A stretch of DNA of 64,000 bases from the NCBI RefSeq assembly GCF_019697375.1, contig NZ_JAHCDI010000004.1:5567324-5631323 (forward strand), written 5' to 3'. Under the pieces are notes generated by a model that worked only from the letters and a program-made list of their open reading frames with translations, made no database searches and was not told the origin of the DNA. Positions 33,354 to 42,601 of the stretch are shown here, one piece after another (the first letter of the stretch is position 1; each line of letters begins with the position of its first letter). Origin of the DNA: Micromonospora tarapacensis. GTDB lineage: Bacteria > Actinomycetota > Actinomycetes > Mycobacteriales > Micromonosporaceae. The position numbers were made by a program, and so were the translations under genes.

Positions 33354-34828
33354 CGCAGGAAGCCTCCGAACGGCAGGGTGGCGGCCACACCGTGGGCGTG
33401 CTCGCCGTCGAGTCGTTGCAGGCGACCGCCGTGACCGCGGATCGCCTCGTCGAGCGCCCGATCGGCGGCGGCGAGTGCGGCGGCGTCGGCTCCGATGAGC
33501 CGGAACGCCACCTCCACCACGGCGTCGTCGACACCGGGCCGATCGTTCTCCCGCGCGACCGCGATGGACACCACGCCGGCCGCGGCGGGCAACCCGCGCA
33601 GCAGTGGGTCCACCTCCCACGGCTGACCGGGCCAGGCGCGCAGGCGGTAGCAGCTCTGTGGGGTGCCCTGGGCCGACCAGCTCCGCCAGTTCTCCCGGGC
33701 CAGCGGCCGATCCGCACCCATCACCGGGCCCAAGGTGAGGTGGGCCAGGTGTGCGACGGCCGCGAGCACCTCGTCCCGGTTGAGCAGGCGGGCGGACGCC
33801 CGATCCTGGCGTAGTTGACGGCGGGTCCGGCGGATCGCCGCGGTGAGCGCCGGACGCAGGTCGCGGTCGGCGTGGAAGTCCGTCGTACGCGGAGCCTGGA
33901 GCACCACCCACGCCTGCCGGCTCGCGGGCACCACCCCGTTGGTCAGTTCGCGGTATGCCCGGTCCACGGCCGCCGAGCGGGCGCGCGGCGCCGGGGTGAC
34001 CTGGACCAGCACCTGCACCGTCACGGCCGGCGTCTTCGCGTCGGCGGCGGGCAGCAGCGACACCGCCGACGGCAGGGCCTGCGGCGCGCCCATCAACAGG
34101 GCGCCCTCGGTCGGGTCGACCTCCAGCACCGCGCTGAGCCCGCTCCGGTGGGTCAGCAGCACGGCCGGCTGGTCGTCGATCTCGACCTGATCCAGCTCGA
34201 CGCTGCTCTCCAGATGGGTCAGCAGTTGCCAGGCGGCATCGGGCCCCGTTGCGGCAAGCTGGCGGCGTCGCCCCCGGTAGGCCCACCAGACGGCCAGCCA
34301 CTGGTGGAGCCACCGCCCCCGGTGTCGCAGCGCCGTCGGTGCGAGCAGCAGCACCACGCCGACGGCCACGGCGACCGTCAGCGGCGCGCCGTGCGGGGTG
34401 GCCGCCAGGACCGCTGCCGCGCCGGCCTGCCAGGCCACGAGTTGGGCGACGTGGATGCCGGCGATCCGGAGCTGCCGCCGGTGCGGGCGTACGGCCGGGT
34501 TCGCCGCGGCGGCCTCCGCCGCGGGCTGGGCCTGAGCCGCGGGTTGCGCCTGCGGCGCGGGCCGGACCTGCGCGGCACGGGCGACGGGCACCGGTGCTGC
34601 GCTCGGTGCCGCGGCGGCGACCTGGCTGGTGTACGCGGTGCCGACGGTGGCCCGTCCCGGTCCGCGCTGGGCAGCCCAGCTGTGCCCCGGCCCGGTCCCG
34701 CCCAGCGTCGGAGCCGGCACGCCGGCCTGCTGCGGTGGCTGCACCGTCCGTTGCTGCGGCGCGGGTGCCGTCCCCTGGTGCTGCTGCCAAGCCGGCTCGC
34801 CCGGCTGGGCCGCACCCGGATGCGTCAC
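33350..34828 (-). CDS. eccE: Type VII secretion protein EccE
   Basis: The GTG at 34828 has GAGAGGG at good distance and is preferred to the frame start at 34879. The 492-residue product has a long Q/P/A-rich N-terminal tail, then two adjacent membrane helices (LVAWQAGAAAVLAAT and LTVAVAVGVVLLLAP), and a cytosolic EccE domain with EIDDQPAVLLTHRSGLSAVL and WSAQGTPQSCYRLRAWPGQP. EccE sits at the rim of the ESX membrane complex. The long disordered N-terminal tail is unlike mycobacterial EccE. Confidence 0.85.
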   Translation of the reverse strand: MTHPGAAQPGEPAWQQHQGTAPAPQQRTVQPPQQAGVPAPTLGGTGPGHSWAAQRGPGRATVGTAYTSQVAAAAPSAAPVPVARAAQVRPAPQAQPAAQAQPAAEAAAANPAVRPHRRQLRIAGIHVAQLVAWQAGAAAVLAATPHGAPLTVAVAVGVVLLLAPTALRHRGRWLHQWLAVWWAYRGRRRQLAATGPDAAWQLLTHLESSVELDQVEIDDQPAVLLTHRSGLSAVLEVDPTEGALLMGAPQALPSAVSLLPAADAKTPAVTVQVLVQVTPAPRARSAAVDRAYRELTNGVVPASRQAWVVLQAPRTTDFHADRDLRPALTAAIRRTRRQLRQDRASARLLNRDEVLAAVAHLAHLTLGPVMGADRPLARENWRSWSAQGTPQSCYRLRAWPGQPWEVDPLLRGLPAAAGVVSIAVARENDRPGVDDAVVEVAFRLIGADAAALAAADRALDEAIRGHGGRLQRLDGEHAHGVAATLPFGGFLR

Positions 34829-34859
34829 CGTACGTCCCTCTCTGACCGGCGCGGCATCG

Positions 34860-36539
34860 TCAACGTCCGATCGCCGCACGCACGTCGGCGACGGTCACCG
34901 TACGCAGCTCGTCGAGGCTGGGGCGCTGGCCGGACTGCCGTAGCCGCTGTGCCTGCGCCTTGCGGACACCCTCGAACAGCTTGCGGGCCTCGCGGGCGTT
35001 GCCGAAGTTCTGGTCCCGCTCGACGGTGCCGAAATGCTCCCGGAGCACCTCGGAGACGCCGTCGGCGAGCAGATACTCGTCACCGCCGGCCATCCGCTCC
35101 ACGATGACGACAAGTTGCTCGGGCGAGTAGTTGCCGAACTCGACGGTCTTGGCGAATCGGGAGGCCAGACCGGGATTGGCGTCGAGGAACTGCACCATCT
35201 CGCCGGTGTAGCCGGCGGCGATCACCGCGACCTCGTCACGGTGGTCCTCCATCAGCTTGACAAGCGTGTCGATGGCTTCCTGGCCGAAGTCCCCCCCGCT
35301 GCCGGAGGCGCGCGACAGGGTGTACGCCTCGTCGACGAAGAGGACGCCACCGCGCGCCTGCTCGAACGCTGCCGCGGTCTTCTCGGCGGTGTGGCCGATG
35401 TACTGGCCGACCAGGTCACGCCGGGACACCTCGCGAAACGCGCCGCCGGGCAGCGCGCCCAACGCCGCCAGCAGGTCACCGTAGACGCGCGCCACGGTGG
35501 TCTTACCGGTGCCGGGGGCGCCCGCGAAGATCAGGTGGTGGCTGACCGTGCCGACCGGCAGGCCGGCAGTGCGCCGCCACTCGTTGACCTGGATCTCGTC
35601 GATGAGGGCCCGGACCTCGTCCTTCACCGACTCCAGGCCGACCATCGCGTCCAGCTCGGCAAGCAGCTTCTCCACCCGGGCGGTGTCCTGAACGGTGGCG
35701 GCGCGGGCGGCGTCGGCCCCGAAGGCGGCCTTCCGGTTGGCGGTGCCCGCCACGACGGTCGGGTTGGCGCCCTCGGCGACCTCGATCGCCGGCTGGGCGG
35801 TGTTCTCGGTGGTGCACTCCTCGACCGTGCCGTGGCAGCCACGGGCGAAGGAGACCGCGGGGCCACCGGTGTCGCGGATCCGGCAGCGGCGGAGCACCGG
35901 TGCGCTCTGGTGCACCACCGCCACCCCGGCGTGGGTGGTCTGGGAGATGTCGCAGGCTTCGATGATGGGCCGGCCGTACTGATAGACGTAGATGCCACGG
36001 TTGCCGCAGCGGGCCACCGTGCTCGTCCGGATCGTCGGTGCGGCACCGATCCGCACGATGATGCCGTCCTCGCTGAGATCGGTGAACTCGCACCCCTCGA
36101 CGCTGCCCTCGGAATCCTCCACCACCAGGCCGTAGCGCCCACCAGCCACCCGGCAGCGAGTCAGCACGAACTCCGAGCGGCCGGTCACCTGGATCGCCGC
36201 GCCGAAGCCGGCGGTCAGCCCGCACCCGGTCATCGTGAGCTTCGCCCGGTCGGCCACCACGACCGGCGCGTCACCCGCCTTGAGGGCGAGGTCGCGCAGC
36301 TCCAGCCGCCCCGAGTTGCAGGAAACCGTCGGATACGTTCCGGCGGAGGCGTCGATGGTGACCGTGCCCGTGCCCTGCGCGGCGACCACGGTGACGTCGC
36401 GGTCGTTGACGAACAGCGCCTCGTGGTAGGTGCCGGGGCTGACCGACACGACGGTGCCGTCGCCGGCCACCGCCAGCGCGTCCCCGATGGACGGGAAGGC
36501 GCCGGGCTGGTCCGGGGAGACGAGAAGGGTGCGCGTCAT
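34860..36539 (-). CDS. eccA: EccA-like AAA+ ATPase with N-terminal right-handed beta-helix
   Basis: 559 residues from the ATG at 36539. Residues about 1-280 are repeated short strands with buried hydrophobics of the parallel beta-helix (pectate-lyase-3-like) type, for example DGIIVRIGAAPTIRTST and AGVAVVHQSAPVLRRCRI. Residues about 300-559 are a CbxX/CfxQ AAA+ module: Walker A FAGAPGTGKTTVARVYGD, Walker B GVLFVDEAYTL, sensor region VIAAGYTGEM, arginine finger in NPGLASRFA. ESX EccA proteins have this ATPase but an N-terminal TPR domain; here a beta-helix replaces it. The protein may unfold or deliver substrates to the secretion channel. Its stop lies 31 bp before the eccE start. Confidence 0.85.
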   Translation of the reverse strand: MTRTLLVSPDQPGAFPSIGDALAVAGDGTVVSVSPGTYHEALFVNDRDVTVVAAQGTGTVTIDASAGTYPTVSCNSGRLELRDLALKAGDAPVVVADRAKLTMTGCGLTAGFGAAIQVTGRSEFVLTRCRVAGGRYGLVVEDSEGSVEGCEFTDLSEDGIIVRIGAAPTIRTSTVARCGNRGIYVYQYGRPIIEACDISQTTHAGVAVVHQSAPVLRRCRIRDTGGPAVSFARGCHGTVEECTTENTAQPAIEVAEGANPTVVAGTANRKAAFGADAARAATVQDTARVEKLLAELDAMVGLESVKDEVRALIDEIQVNEWRRTAGLPVGTVSHHLIFAGAPGTGKTTVARVYGDLLAALGALPGGAFREVSRRDLVGQYIGHTAEKTAAAFEQARGGVLFVDEAYTLSRASGSGGDFGQEAIDTLVKLMEDHRDEVAVIAAGYTGEMVQFLDANPGLASRFAKTVEFGNYSPEQLVVIVERMAGGDEYLLADGVSEVLREHFGTVERDQNFGNAREARKLFEGVRKAQAQRLRQSGQRPSLDELRTVTVADVRAAIGR

Positions 36540-36633
36540 GGCTCCGGCTCTGAACGGCAAAGAGGGCTGGACCCCGACGATATCCCAGCCCGACCACCCC
36601 ACGTGAGCCCCAAAATGCGCCCCACCCCAAACT

Positions 36634-36710
36634 CGCCGATCATGCAGTTGTGGTAGGCGCCATCACCGCATTCGCGGCCTTTGTGGGGTGCCACAACTTC
36701 ATGATCGGCG
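36634..36710. repeat. Imperfect palindromic intergenic element
   Basis: CGCCGATCATGCAGTTGTGG (36634-36653) and CCACAACTTCATGATCGGCG (36691-36710) are inverted copies with one mismatch, spaced by 37 bp. The element sits between the divergent starts of eccA and the deaminase gene, outside any gene. Its form suggests a dispersed palindromic repeat; this would need a genome-wide count. Confidence 0.6.
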
Positions 36711-36785
36711 CAATGGGGACGGGGCCCGGTTCGCGGGGCGGATTGGTTAGGCTCGTCGGGGGAGCTTCGGCATTTGGGAGGACGG

Positions 36786-37169
36786 ATGGCGCAGCTGCGG
36801 GTGCTGCCGCTGGCGGCCGGTGCGATGCTGGCCGAGGGCACCGTCCACACGCACACCTCGGTACGCGGCGACGTGGCACCGGACCTGCACCCGGTGATCC
36901 GGCGCTTCCTGCACGGGCTGCCCACCGCCCAACGCGAACGCTTCACCGGCTGGTGTGCCGAGCCGGTGCTGATCTCCGACCGGTTGTACGCCGCCGAAGC
37001 CGATGGCCCGCCGCTCGATCCCGCCCGCGCCCGCGCGTTGCTGTGGGGCGCAAAGATCCGGGTGACCGGAGTGCGCGAGGAGGGCGATCCGCGCCACGGC
37101 GCGGTCCAGGCACCCTGCCGCTCCTGCGCGGCCCTGCTCGACTGGTTCGGCATGGAGGCGCTGACGTGA
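36786..37169 (+). CDS. Stand-alone YwqJ-like nucleic-acid deaminase
   Basis: A 127-residue protein with the YwqJ-type deaminase pattern: AEGTVHTHTSVRGD at the front, the zinc-binding WCAEPVLISDRLY, and PCRSCAALL near the end. This fold is used as a toxin module in polymorphic toxin systems; the giant effector at 54323 carries a related module. The short form has no secretion or delivery domain. The stop codon overlaps the next start (GTGA at 37166-37169), so it is co-translated with a SUKH-3 protein. It may be an orphan toxin, a detached effector tip, or a housekeeping derivative. Confidence 0.75.
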   Translation: MAQLRVLPLAAGAMLAEGTVHTHTSVRGDVAPDLHPVIRRFLHGLPTAQRERFTGWCAEPVLISDRLYAAEADGPPLDPARARALLWGAKIRVTGVREEGDPRHGAVQAPCRSCAALLDWFGMEALT

Positions 37170-37651
37170 GCGAACGCTTTCCACGCCCGGTGGCCGACGC
37201 CCTCGCCGCCGCCGGCTGGTCGCCCGGACGGCGCGACGAAGGCCGGGGCCGCGAGTGGGCGCTGCGGATCGCCGCCCACGCCGCGCCGGACGGCAGCCAG
37301 CACACCGTGACGGCCGCGGCGATCGAGGCGTACGCCGAGTTCGGTGGGTTGCGGATCCGCCCGCAGGACGAGGGCGAGCAGATCGCGCCGAGCGACGTCC
37401 ACCTCGATCCGTTCCTGGTGCGACATTCCGTGGCGACGCTCGCCGAGCTGGCCGAGGCGACCGGAGCGCCACTCAGCCCGCTGGGCGAGGAGGGGAGCGG
37501 ACGCGGCATCCTCGCCGTCGACGAGCAGGGCCGGGTGTTCGTGCTGGACCACACCGGGGACTGGTTCCTCGGCGGGAGTCTCGACGAGGCGCTCAGCACG
37601 CTGGTCCTCGGTCGCCATCCCCGGCGGGTACGCGCGGACGGCACCTGGTGA
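37166..37651 (+). CDS. SUKH-3 domain protein, probable immunity partner
   Basis: A 161-residue protein of the SUKH-3 group: RPVADALAAAGWSPGR at the N-terminus, AIEAYAEFGGLRI, and RVFVLDHTGDWFLGGSLDEA at the C-terminus. SUKH proteins commonly neutralise deaminase and nuclease toxins. Tight coupling to the deaminase gene upstream (GTGA overlap) and to the SseB-type gene downstream (GTGA) supports a toxin-neutralising role. Confidence 0.8.
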   Translation: MSERFPRPVADALAAAGWSPGRRDEGRGREWALRIAAHAAPDGSQHTVTAAAIEAYAEFGGLRIRPQDEGEQIAPSDVHLDPFLVRHSVATLAELAEATGAPLSPLGEEGSGRGILAVDEQGRVFVLDHTGDWFLGGSLDEALSTLVLGRHPRRVRADGTW

Positions 37652-38904
37652 CCGGCTGGCAGCCGAGCACGGCCACGGAACGCGCTCTGCTGACCGCCGT
37701 CGACGCCGACGACCGGGAGGGCTTCCTCACCGAACTCGCCAGCGGTCCACTGCTGGTGCCGGTGTCGGCCGGTGCGGCGGCGGGACGGGAACCGGCGGCC
37801 TGGCCGACGGGCAACCACGACGGGGTGACGCACGTGGTCGCGTACACCTCACCCGCGGCGATCGCCGCCGGCCTGCCCGGACAGTCGGTCAGCTACCGGG
37901 TGTCGGGGCTGGCCGACCTGGCCGTCGACTGGCCCGACGACGACTGGGTGCTGGCGATCGACGCCGGGCTGCCGATCGGCGTCCGGCTCACCGCCGACGA
38001 ACTGCGCACGCTCGCCGCGCCGACCGTGGAGGCCGAGCGGCCACTGCGCGAGGCCATCCTGCGGCAGGACCCGGACGTCCTGATGTCCGTGCTGCTACGG
38101 GCCGAACTGGTGCTGCCGCTGAGGCCGGGCGGTCCGGCGACACGGGACCTGTCCGACCCGGAGTTCCCGTGGTGGACCCTCCCCGACGAGCAGGGCCGGG
38201 TCAGCCTGCCCGTGTTCACCTCGGAGGCGCGGCTGCGGCAGTCGCTCGGCGAACGGGATCTGGTGCTGGTCAGCAGCCTGCAGTTGACCGATCGCTGGCC
38301 GGACCTCTCCTGGCAGTTGCTGCTCAACCCGGAGACGCCGCTGGCCGCGGCGCTGCCCGGCGAGGCGCTGTTGACGTTGCGCGACTGGCTGGGCGAGCTG
38401 CGCGAGGTGGTCACCGAGGCGGCCGAGCAGGAGCAGCGCCGCCGCGAGACGGCCGCCTACGCCGACCCGTCGACGGTGGGCGTACCGGCGCAACGGCCGG
38501 CAACGGAACCCGCCGACGACGACGGACCCGACCCCGGCGTGCCGCTGCTGCTGCAACTGGTCATCCCGCACCGCTACCTGCCGTCCTACCTGGACGACGG
38601 CTACGACCGGGCGGCCGGGCTGGTGCACTCCTGGCACGGCCCGGGGCGGGACACCCCGATCCGGCTCTACCGGCGACTGGGACTGCTCGGTGCGGGCTCA
38701 CCCTTCGAGGAGTCCGACGAGTGGGTGGCGGTGCTGCGCTGGCCGCCCGGCGAGGCCACGCCCGAACAGTGGGGCCAGGGTCGACCCCGGATGGAGTCGC
38801 TGGTCGTACCGGACGGCACCGAGCTGCGCTGCCTGCACCAGGACGGCCGCGACGAGTTGCTGGCCCGCTTCGACGCGACCGCCCGCCACTGGTCCCCGGC
38901 CTGA
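37648..38904 (+). CDS. SseB-family protein with two domains
   Basis: A 418-residue cytosolic protein in a three-gene overlapping set with the deaminase and SUKH-3 genes. The N-terminal half contains ASGPLLVPVSAG and HVVAYTSPAAIAAGL as in SseB domains, and a second related half follows (RAELVLPLRPGG, PVFTSEARLRQSL). The C-terminal 110 residues form a further mixed domain. SseB-type domains are frequent near T7SS toxin genes; the exact role is unknown. Confidence 0.7.
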   Translation: MTGWQPSTATERALLTAVDADDREGFLTELASGPLLVPVSAGAAAGREPAAWPTGNHDGVTHVVAYTSPAAIAAGLPGQSVSYRVSGLADLAVDWPDDDWVLAIDAGLPIGVRLTADELRTLAAPTVEAERPLREAILRQDPDVLMSVLLRAELVLPLRPGGPATRDLSDPEFPWWTLPDEQGRVSLPVFTSEARLRQSLGERDLVLVSSLQLTDRWPDLSWQLLLNPETPLAAALPGEALLTLRDWLGELREVVTEAAEQEQRRRETAAYADPSTVGVPAQRPATEPADDDGPDPGVPLLLQLVIPHRYLPSYLDDGYDRAAGLVHSWHGPGRDTPIRLYRRLGLLGAGSPFEESDEWVAVLRWPPGEATPEQWGQGRPRMESLVVPDGTELRCLHQDGRDELLARFDATARHWSPA

Positions 38905-38954
38905 CCGGCGGCACCGGCCTTGCGGACCGCGCCGCGCGGCGGCGGCCGGGCGGG

Positions 38955-39419
38955 TCAGCGGCGGCGGCCGGCGAACCAGGCGCGGGCCGGTGGGCTCTTG
39001 ATCAGAGCGAGCGACATACCGGCGAGCCCACCCACGACCAGTGGCGTCACCATGGTCGGGTGGTAGCCCAGCTTGCCCTGCGCCAGCAGCGTGACGATGA
39101 CGACGACGAAGAGTCCGAAGGTGAAACCCGCCGGCACGGCCAGTCCTGCCGCGCTGTCACCGGTCCAGGCCATGAGGATCCCGAGCGATGCGAGCAGGGC
39201 CACAAGCAGGGCGATCGCGAGCGCCCCCGCGCCGATGCCGACCACCAGGATCTTGCCGAGCCCGTCGCCCTCGGTGTGCAGCATCGCCCGGAAGAAGGCG
39301 ATCCCGGCGATCAACCAGATGACGATCGCGGGCAGCATCAGCAGGATGGCGAGGGTTACGACGACCGGTCGCCGCCGCGGCGCCGGTGAGGATACGGCAG
39401 TCGGTGCCGTGGGCTGCAT
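38955..39419 (-). CDS. Small four-helix membrane protein in the ESX locus
   Basis: From the ATG at 39419 the product has 154 residues: a short proline/alanine-rich tail and four hydrophobic segments (VVVTLAILLMLPAIVIWLIA, ILVVGIGAGALAIALLVALL, FTFGLFVVVIVTLLAQG, VTPLVVGGLAGMSLALI). It lies 22 bp after the mycosin stop and is probably in its transcript. No family recognised. Confidence 0.6.
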   Translation of the reverse strand: MQPTAPTAVSSPAPRRRPVVVTLAILLMLPAIVIWLIAGIAFFRAMLHTEGDGLGKILVVGIGAGALAIALLVALLASLGILMAWTGDSAAGLAVPAGFTFGLFVVVIVTLLAQGKLGYHPTMVTPLVVGGLAGMSLALIKSPPARAWFAGRRR

Positions 39420-39441
39420 GGATCTCCTTCGACCGCGTTGG

Positions 39442-40731
39442 TCACTCCGCCGGGCGGCGCCAGGCCGCGTCGTCGGTCGGAGCGGGAGCGGCCGGCCCGT
39501 CAGGCGCGATCCGAGCTGGCTGTCCCGCGGCACCGGCGTTGGTGAACGCGGGCTCCGCCGCGGTGCTTGCCAGCCGGCGCCGACGTGCGCGACGGCGGAG
39601 CTTGACCACGGCCACCACCCCGCCGACGAGGATGGCGAGGATCGCGGCCCACACCAGCACCACGATCACGATTTCCTCGATATCAGGGCCGTCGCGCCCC
39701 GCGGCGCGGGCGGCGGCGAGCGGGTCGTCCAGGTCGGGCTCGCCGGTGGCCGCGGTGCGACTGCCGCGACCGTCGGGCTCGCCGGTCAGCGCCTCGCGCA
39801 GGTCGAGTACGCCCCAGCCGTAGTAGTCGTCGTGGCCGGGATCGCCGGCGTCTCTGCTCGTTTCGAGCAGGCGCTGGAACATCTGGTACGCGCTCAGGTC
39901 GGGGTACTCGGCCTTGATCAGGGCCATCGCACCGGAGACGATGGCGCTGCTCGTGCTGCTGCCGGTCGCGGTCCGGTACCGGCCGCCGGGGGCGGCTATC
40001 ACGATGTCCTGGCCGGGCGCGGCGATGCTGACCGGTAGGTCCGGAGTCCCCGGCACGGACGCCTTCTCGCTGATGACGCCCTTGCGATCGATGCCGTTGA
40101 CGGCGATGCTGCCGGGATGCGAGGCCGGGCTGCCGACCAGGATCTGATCCTCGTTGCCGGCGGAGGCGACCACGATCACGTCGTTCTGGTAGGCGCGCTC
40201 GACCGCCCGGTTCAACTCCTCGTTGAAGCTGCTGGACAGCGACACGTTGATCACGTCGGCGCCGGCGTCGATCGCCCAGTTGATGCCGGCGGCGAGCGCC
40301 GTCGGCGCGGTCACGGCGCTGCGTTCGCTCTTGATGGTCACCGGCAGGATCTTGGCCTTCGGCGCGATGCCGAGCACCCCGTCGCGGCCTGCGGGGCCGT
40401 GCCCGTGACCGGCGATCAGCGAGGCCATTCCGGTGCCGTGTCCCTGCCGGTCGACGCGGCCCTCGGTGTCGTCGTCGTAGAGGTCCATGCCGGGCAGGAC
40501 ATTTCCCCGCAGGTCGGGATGCGTCGCGTCGACCCCGGTGTCCACCACCGCCACGATGACGCCGTCACCCTGGGTGATCTTATGGAGTTCGGTCAGCTCC
40601 AGGGCCTTCACGTGCCACGAGTCGTCGCGGACGGCATCCGCCAGGGCGGGTGCGGCGGGCAGGGTGAGGGCGGCCAGCACGCTCGCGGTGACGAGCGCGG
40701 CAGCGGTAGCCGATCGGGTGAGGACACGCAT
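39442..40731 (-). CDS. mycP: Mycosin, type VII secretion serine protease (copy 1)
   Basis: The ATG at 40731 follows AGAGGAAGG. The 429-residue product has a signal peptide (about 1-32), a subtilisin domain with Asp in VAVVDTGVDATHPDL, His in GHGTGMASLIAG and Ser in SSTSSAIVSGA, and one C-terminal membrane anchor (VIVVLVWAAILAILVGGVV) with a basic cytoplasmic tail. The usual GTS at the active serine is SSTS here, as in some mycosins. Mycosins stabilise and process the ESX complex on the outer face of the membrane. Confidence 0.92.
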   Translation of the reverse strand: MRVLTRSATAAALVTASVLAALTLPAAPALADAVRDDSWHVKALELTELHKITQGDGVIVAVVDTGVDATHPDLRGNVLPGMDLYDDDTEGRVDRQGHGTGMASLIAGHGHGPAGRDGVLGIAPKAKILPVTIKSERSAVTAPTALAAGINWAIDAGADVINVSLSSSFNEELNRAVERAYQNDVIVVASAGNEDQILVGSPASHPGSIAVNGIDRKGVISEKASVPGTPDLPVSIAAPGQDIVIAAPGGRYRTATGSSTSSAIVSGAMALIKAEYPDLSAYQMFQRLLETSRDAGDPGHDDYYGWGVLDLREALTGEPDGRGSRTAATGEPDLDDPLAAARAAGRDGPDIEEIVIVVLVWAAILAILVGGVVAVVKLRRRARRRRLASTAAEPAFTNAGAAGQPARIAPDGPAAPAPTDDAAWRRPAE

Positions 40732-40838
40732 GCCCGTCAACCTTCCTCTGTGGGTTGTCGCGTCGGACGGCCGGGGATGAACGGTAACCGCATGGTACGG
40801 ACCGGACACCCAAGGTGGGGTGACCGGCCCGCTCCTGG

Positions 40839-42570
40839 TCAGGCTTGGCCGAGCGTTCTGCCCTGCTCGCCGGGCCGGTGTTCCGCGGGTGCCTCGACCA
40901 CACCGGCGGCGGACGACTCGGTGACCCACAATTCGTCGTCACCGTCGCCGTACTCCCAGGTCTCCTGCTCCCCGTCGCGCGGGGCGCCCTTGCGCGGGAC
41001 CGGCGTGGCCGGTCCGCCGCGTCGGCCGCCCAGCGACGGGGCCGGCCCGGTGGTGGGCGCCGGGCGGCCGGCGCCGGCTCCGGCACGCCCGCTCAGATCG
41101 GGTCGCGCACCGGCGGCCCTGGGCTTGGCGGCCGGCGGCTGGCCGGACCGGCCGGTCACCGGGGAACCCGCCCGGGGCGGGCCGCCCGGCGCGGCACCGC
41201 GCTGGCCGCCGAGGCTCGGCGGTGGCGCGGCCGGACGACGTCCCGGTGCGGCACCGGGGCGGGGTCCGGCGGTGGAGCCCGGCAGTCGCGGGCTCGACGG
41301 TGGCGGGTGGCCGGGGTGCCCGGCCGGGTTCCGGTGCCCGGCCGGCCCCGGCCGCCGCCAGGCGTCCCGGTGCCGGTGTTGCCGGGCAGGGTCGGGCGGT
41401 TCGGCGCGGAGCCGCGGCGGCCGCCGCCCGGCGCTCCGGACCCGCTGCCCGGGCCGCCGGCGCCGGGGAGCGTGGGACGGTTCGGCGCCGGGCCGCGCGG
41501 ACCGCCGGAGCCCGGCAGGGTCGTCCGTGGCGCGTTCGGCCGCGCTCCCGGGTTCGGTGCGCTCCGGCCAGGGTGACCGGCCGTGGCCCGGGCCTGGTCA
41601 CCGGCGGCACGGCCGGACCGGGCGTCGCCGGGGCGTTCGGTGCCGTGCTGACGGGCGGGGCGGTCGGCGGTGGGGCGACCGGCGCGGCAGCGCCGCCAGC
41701 GAGACCGACGCCCTCCGGGAGGTTGGCTGGCGGCGGGGCCGTCGGTCCGGGCGGTGTGGCGTCCAGGTCAGGTCGGGTTGGCAAATCCGCGCGGGGCGGC
41801 ATGCTCGGCCGGTTCGGCCCGGCGACGGCCCCGGGTGCGCCCGGTGGGGGTGCTCCCGGAACGCCGGGGCCCGGCACGTTCCCGGGGGTGTTGATGACCG
41901 CGTCCGTCGGGCCCTTGAACTTGCCGCCGCGGGAGATGTTGGAGATGTACACGTCGATGTAGAGGTCGGCCAGCGGCTTGGCGATGTTCTTGGCGCGCTG
42001 GTGGAACTCGCTCTGCACGTCCTCGTACGACCTGCCGTCGTTCCCGTTGATGCCGGGCATCCAGTCGACGAGGTCGGGCGCCTGGAAGCCCTCGTCGTCC
42101 GACCGGCGCTCCCCCTGCCGGGTCTGTTCGGCCTGGTACTCCTGCCAGAGCGTCTTCATCTCCCGCTGGGCGGTCTCGATCTTGCTGGCGACCTGGTCCA
42201 GCCCGGTGGCGTTGTTGGTGGCCACGTCCTTCCACTCGTCGAGCGAGTGCAGCGTCGCGCCCACGCGGGACATGAAGACGCGTGCCGCGGGCGACTGCCA
42301 CCGGGCGTCCAGCGAGTCGGCGTGCCGTTTGAGGTTGTCCCGGGTGGCCTGTAGCAGGCTGGCCGCCCGCCGCCACATGTCGGCGAGCGCCGTGGTCCGT
42401 TCGTCGCTCTCCTTGCGGACGTACTCCCACATCTGCTCGATGTTGACCGAGTCCCACGCCGTCGGCTCGTACGGCGTGGCCTGGGCGGCCCGCTCAGCCG
42501 CGTAGTCGTCCGACACGCCCGAGTACATCTGGTAGCTGTTCGGCTGCCAGCCGTAGTAGTCGCCGGTCAT
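40839..42570 (-). CDS. WXG/PPE-like ESX protein with proline-rich C-terminus, two apparent frameshifts
   Basis: The N-terminal 230 residues are helical: NIEQMWEYVRKESDERTTAL and WQSPAARVFMSRVGATLHSL, resembling the paired-helix fold of PPE/WXG100 substrates. The rest is proline/glycine/alanine-rich and low in complexity. Near 41570 and 41320 the frame slips. The restored reading contains repeated RPTLPG motifs (APNRPTLPG twice, NAPRTTLPG once) and ends in a conserved acidic segment (ETWEYGDGDDELWV) and TLGQA. Both slips are single missing bases in GC-rich repeats. It is probably an ESX substrate or surface-exposed component, encoded between eccC and mycosin genes. Confidence 0.7.
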
Positions 42571-42601
42571 CCCCGCTCCTCAGTCCCGCCCGTGCCGCCC
42601 G

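Noticed and set aside
35034..36656. Plus-strand open frame of 540 codons opposite the EccA-like gene
   Set aside because: Antisense shadow: its codons mirror the AAA+ and beta-helix gene, whose motifs are unmistakable on the minus strand.
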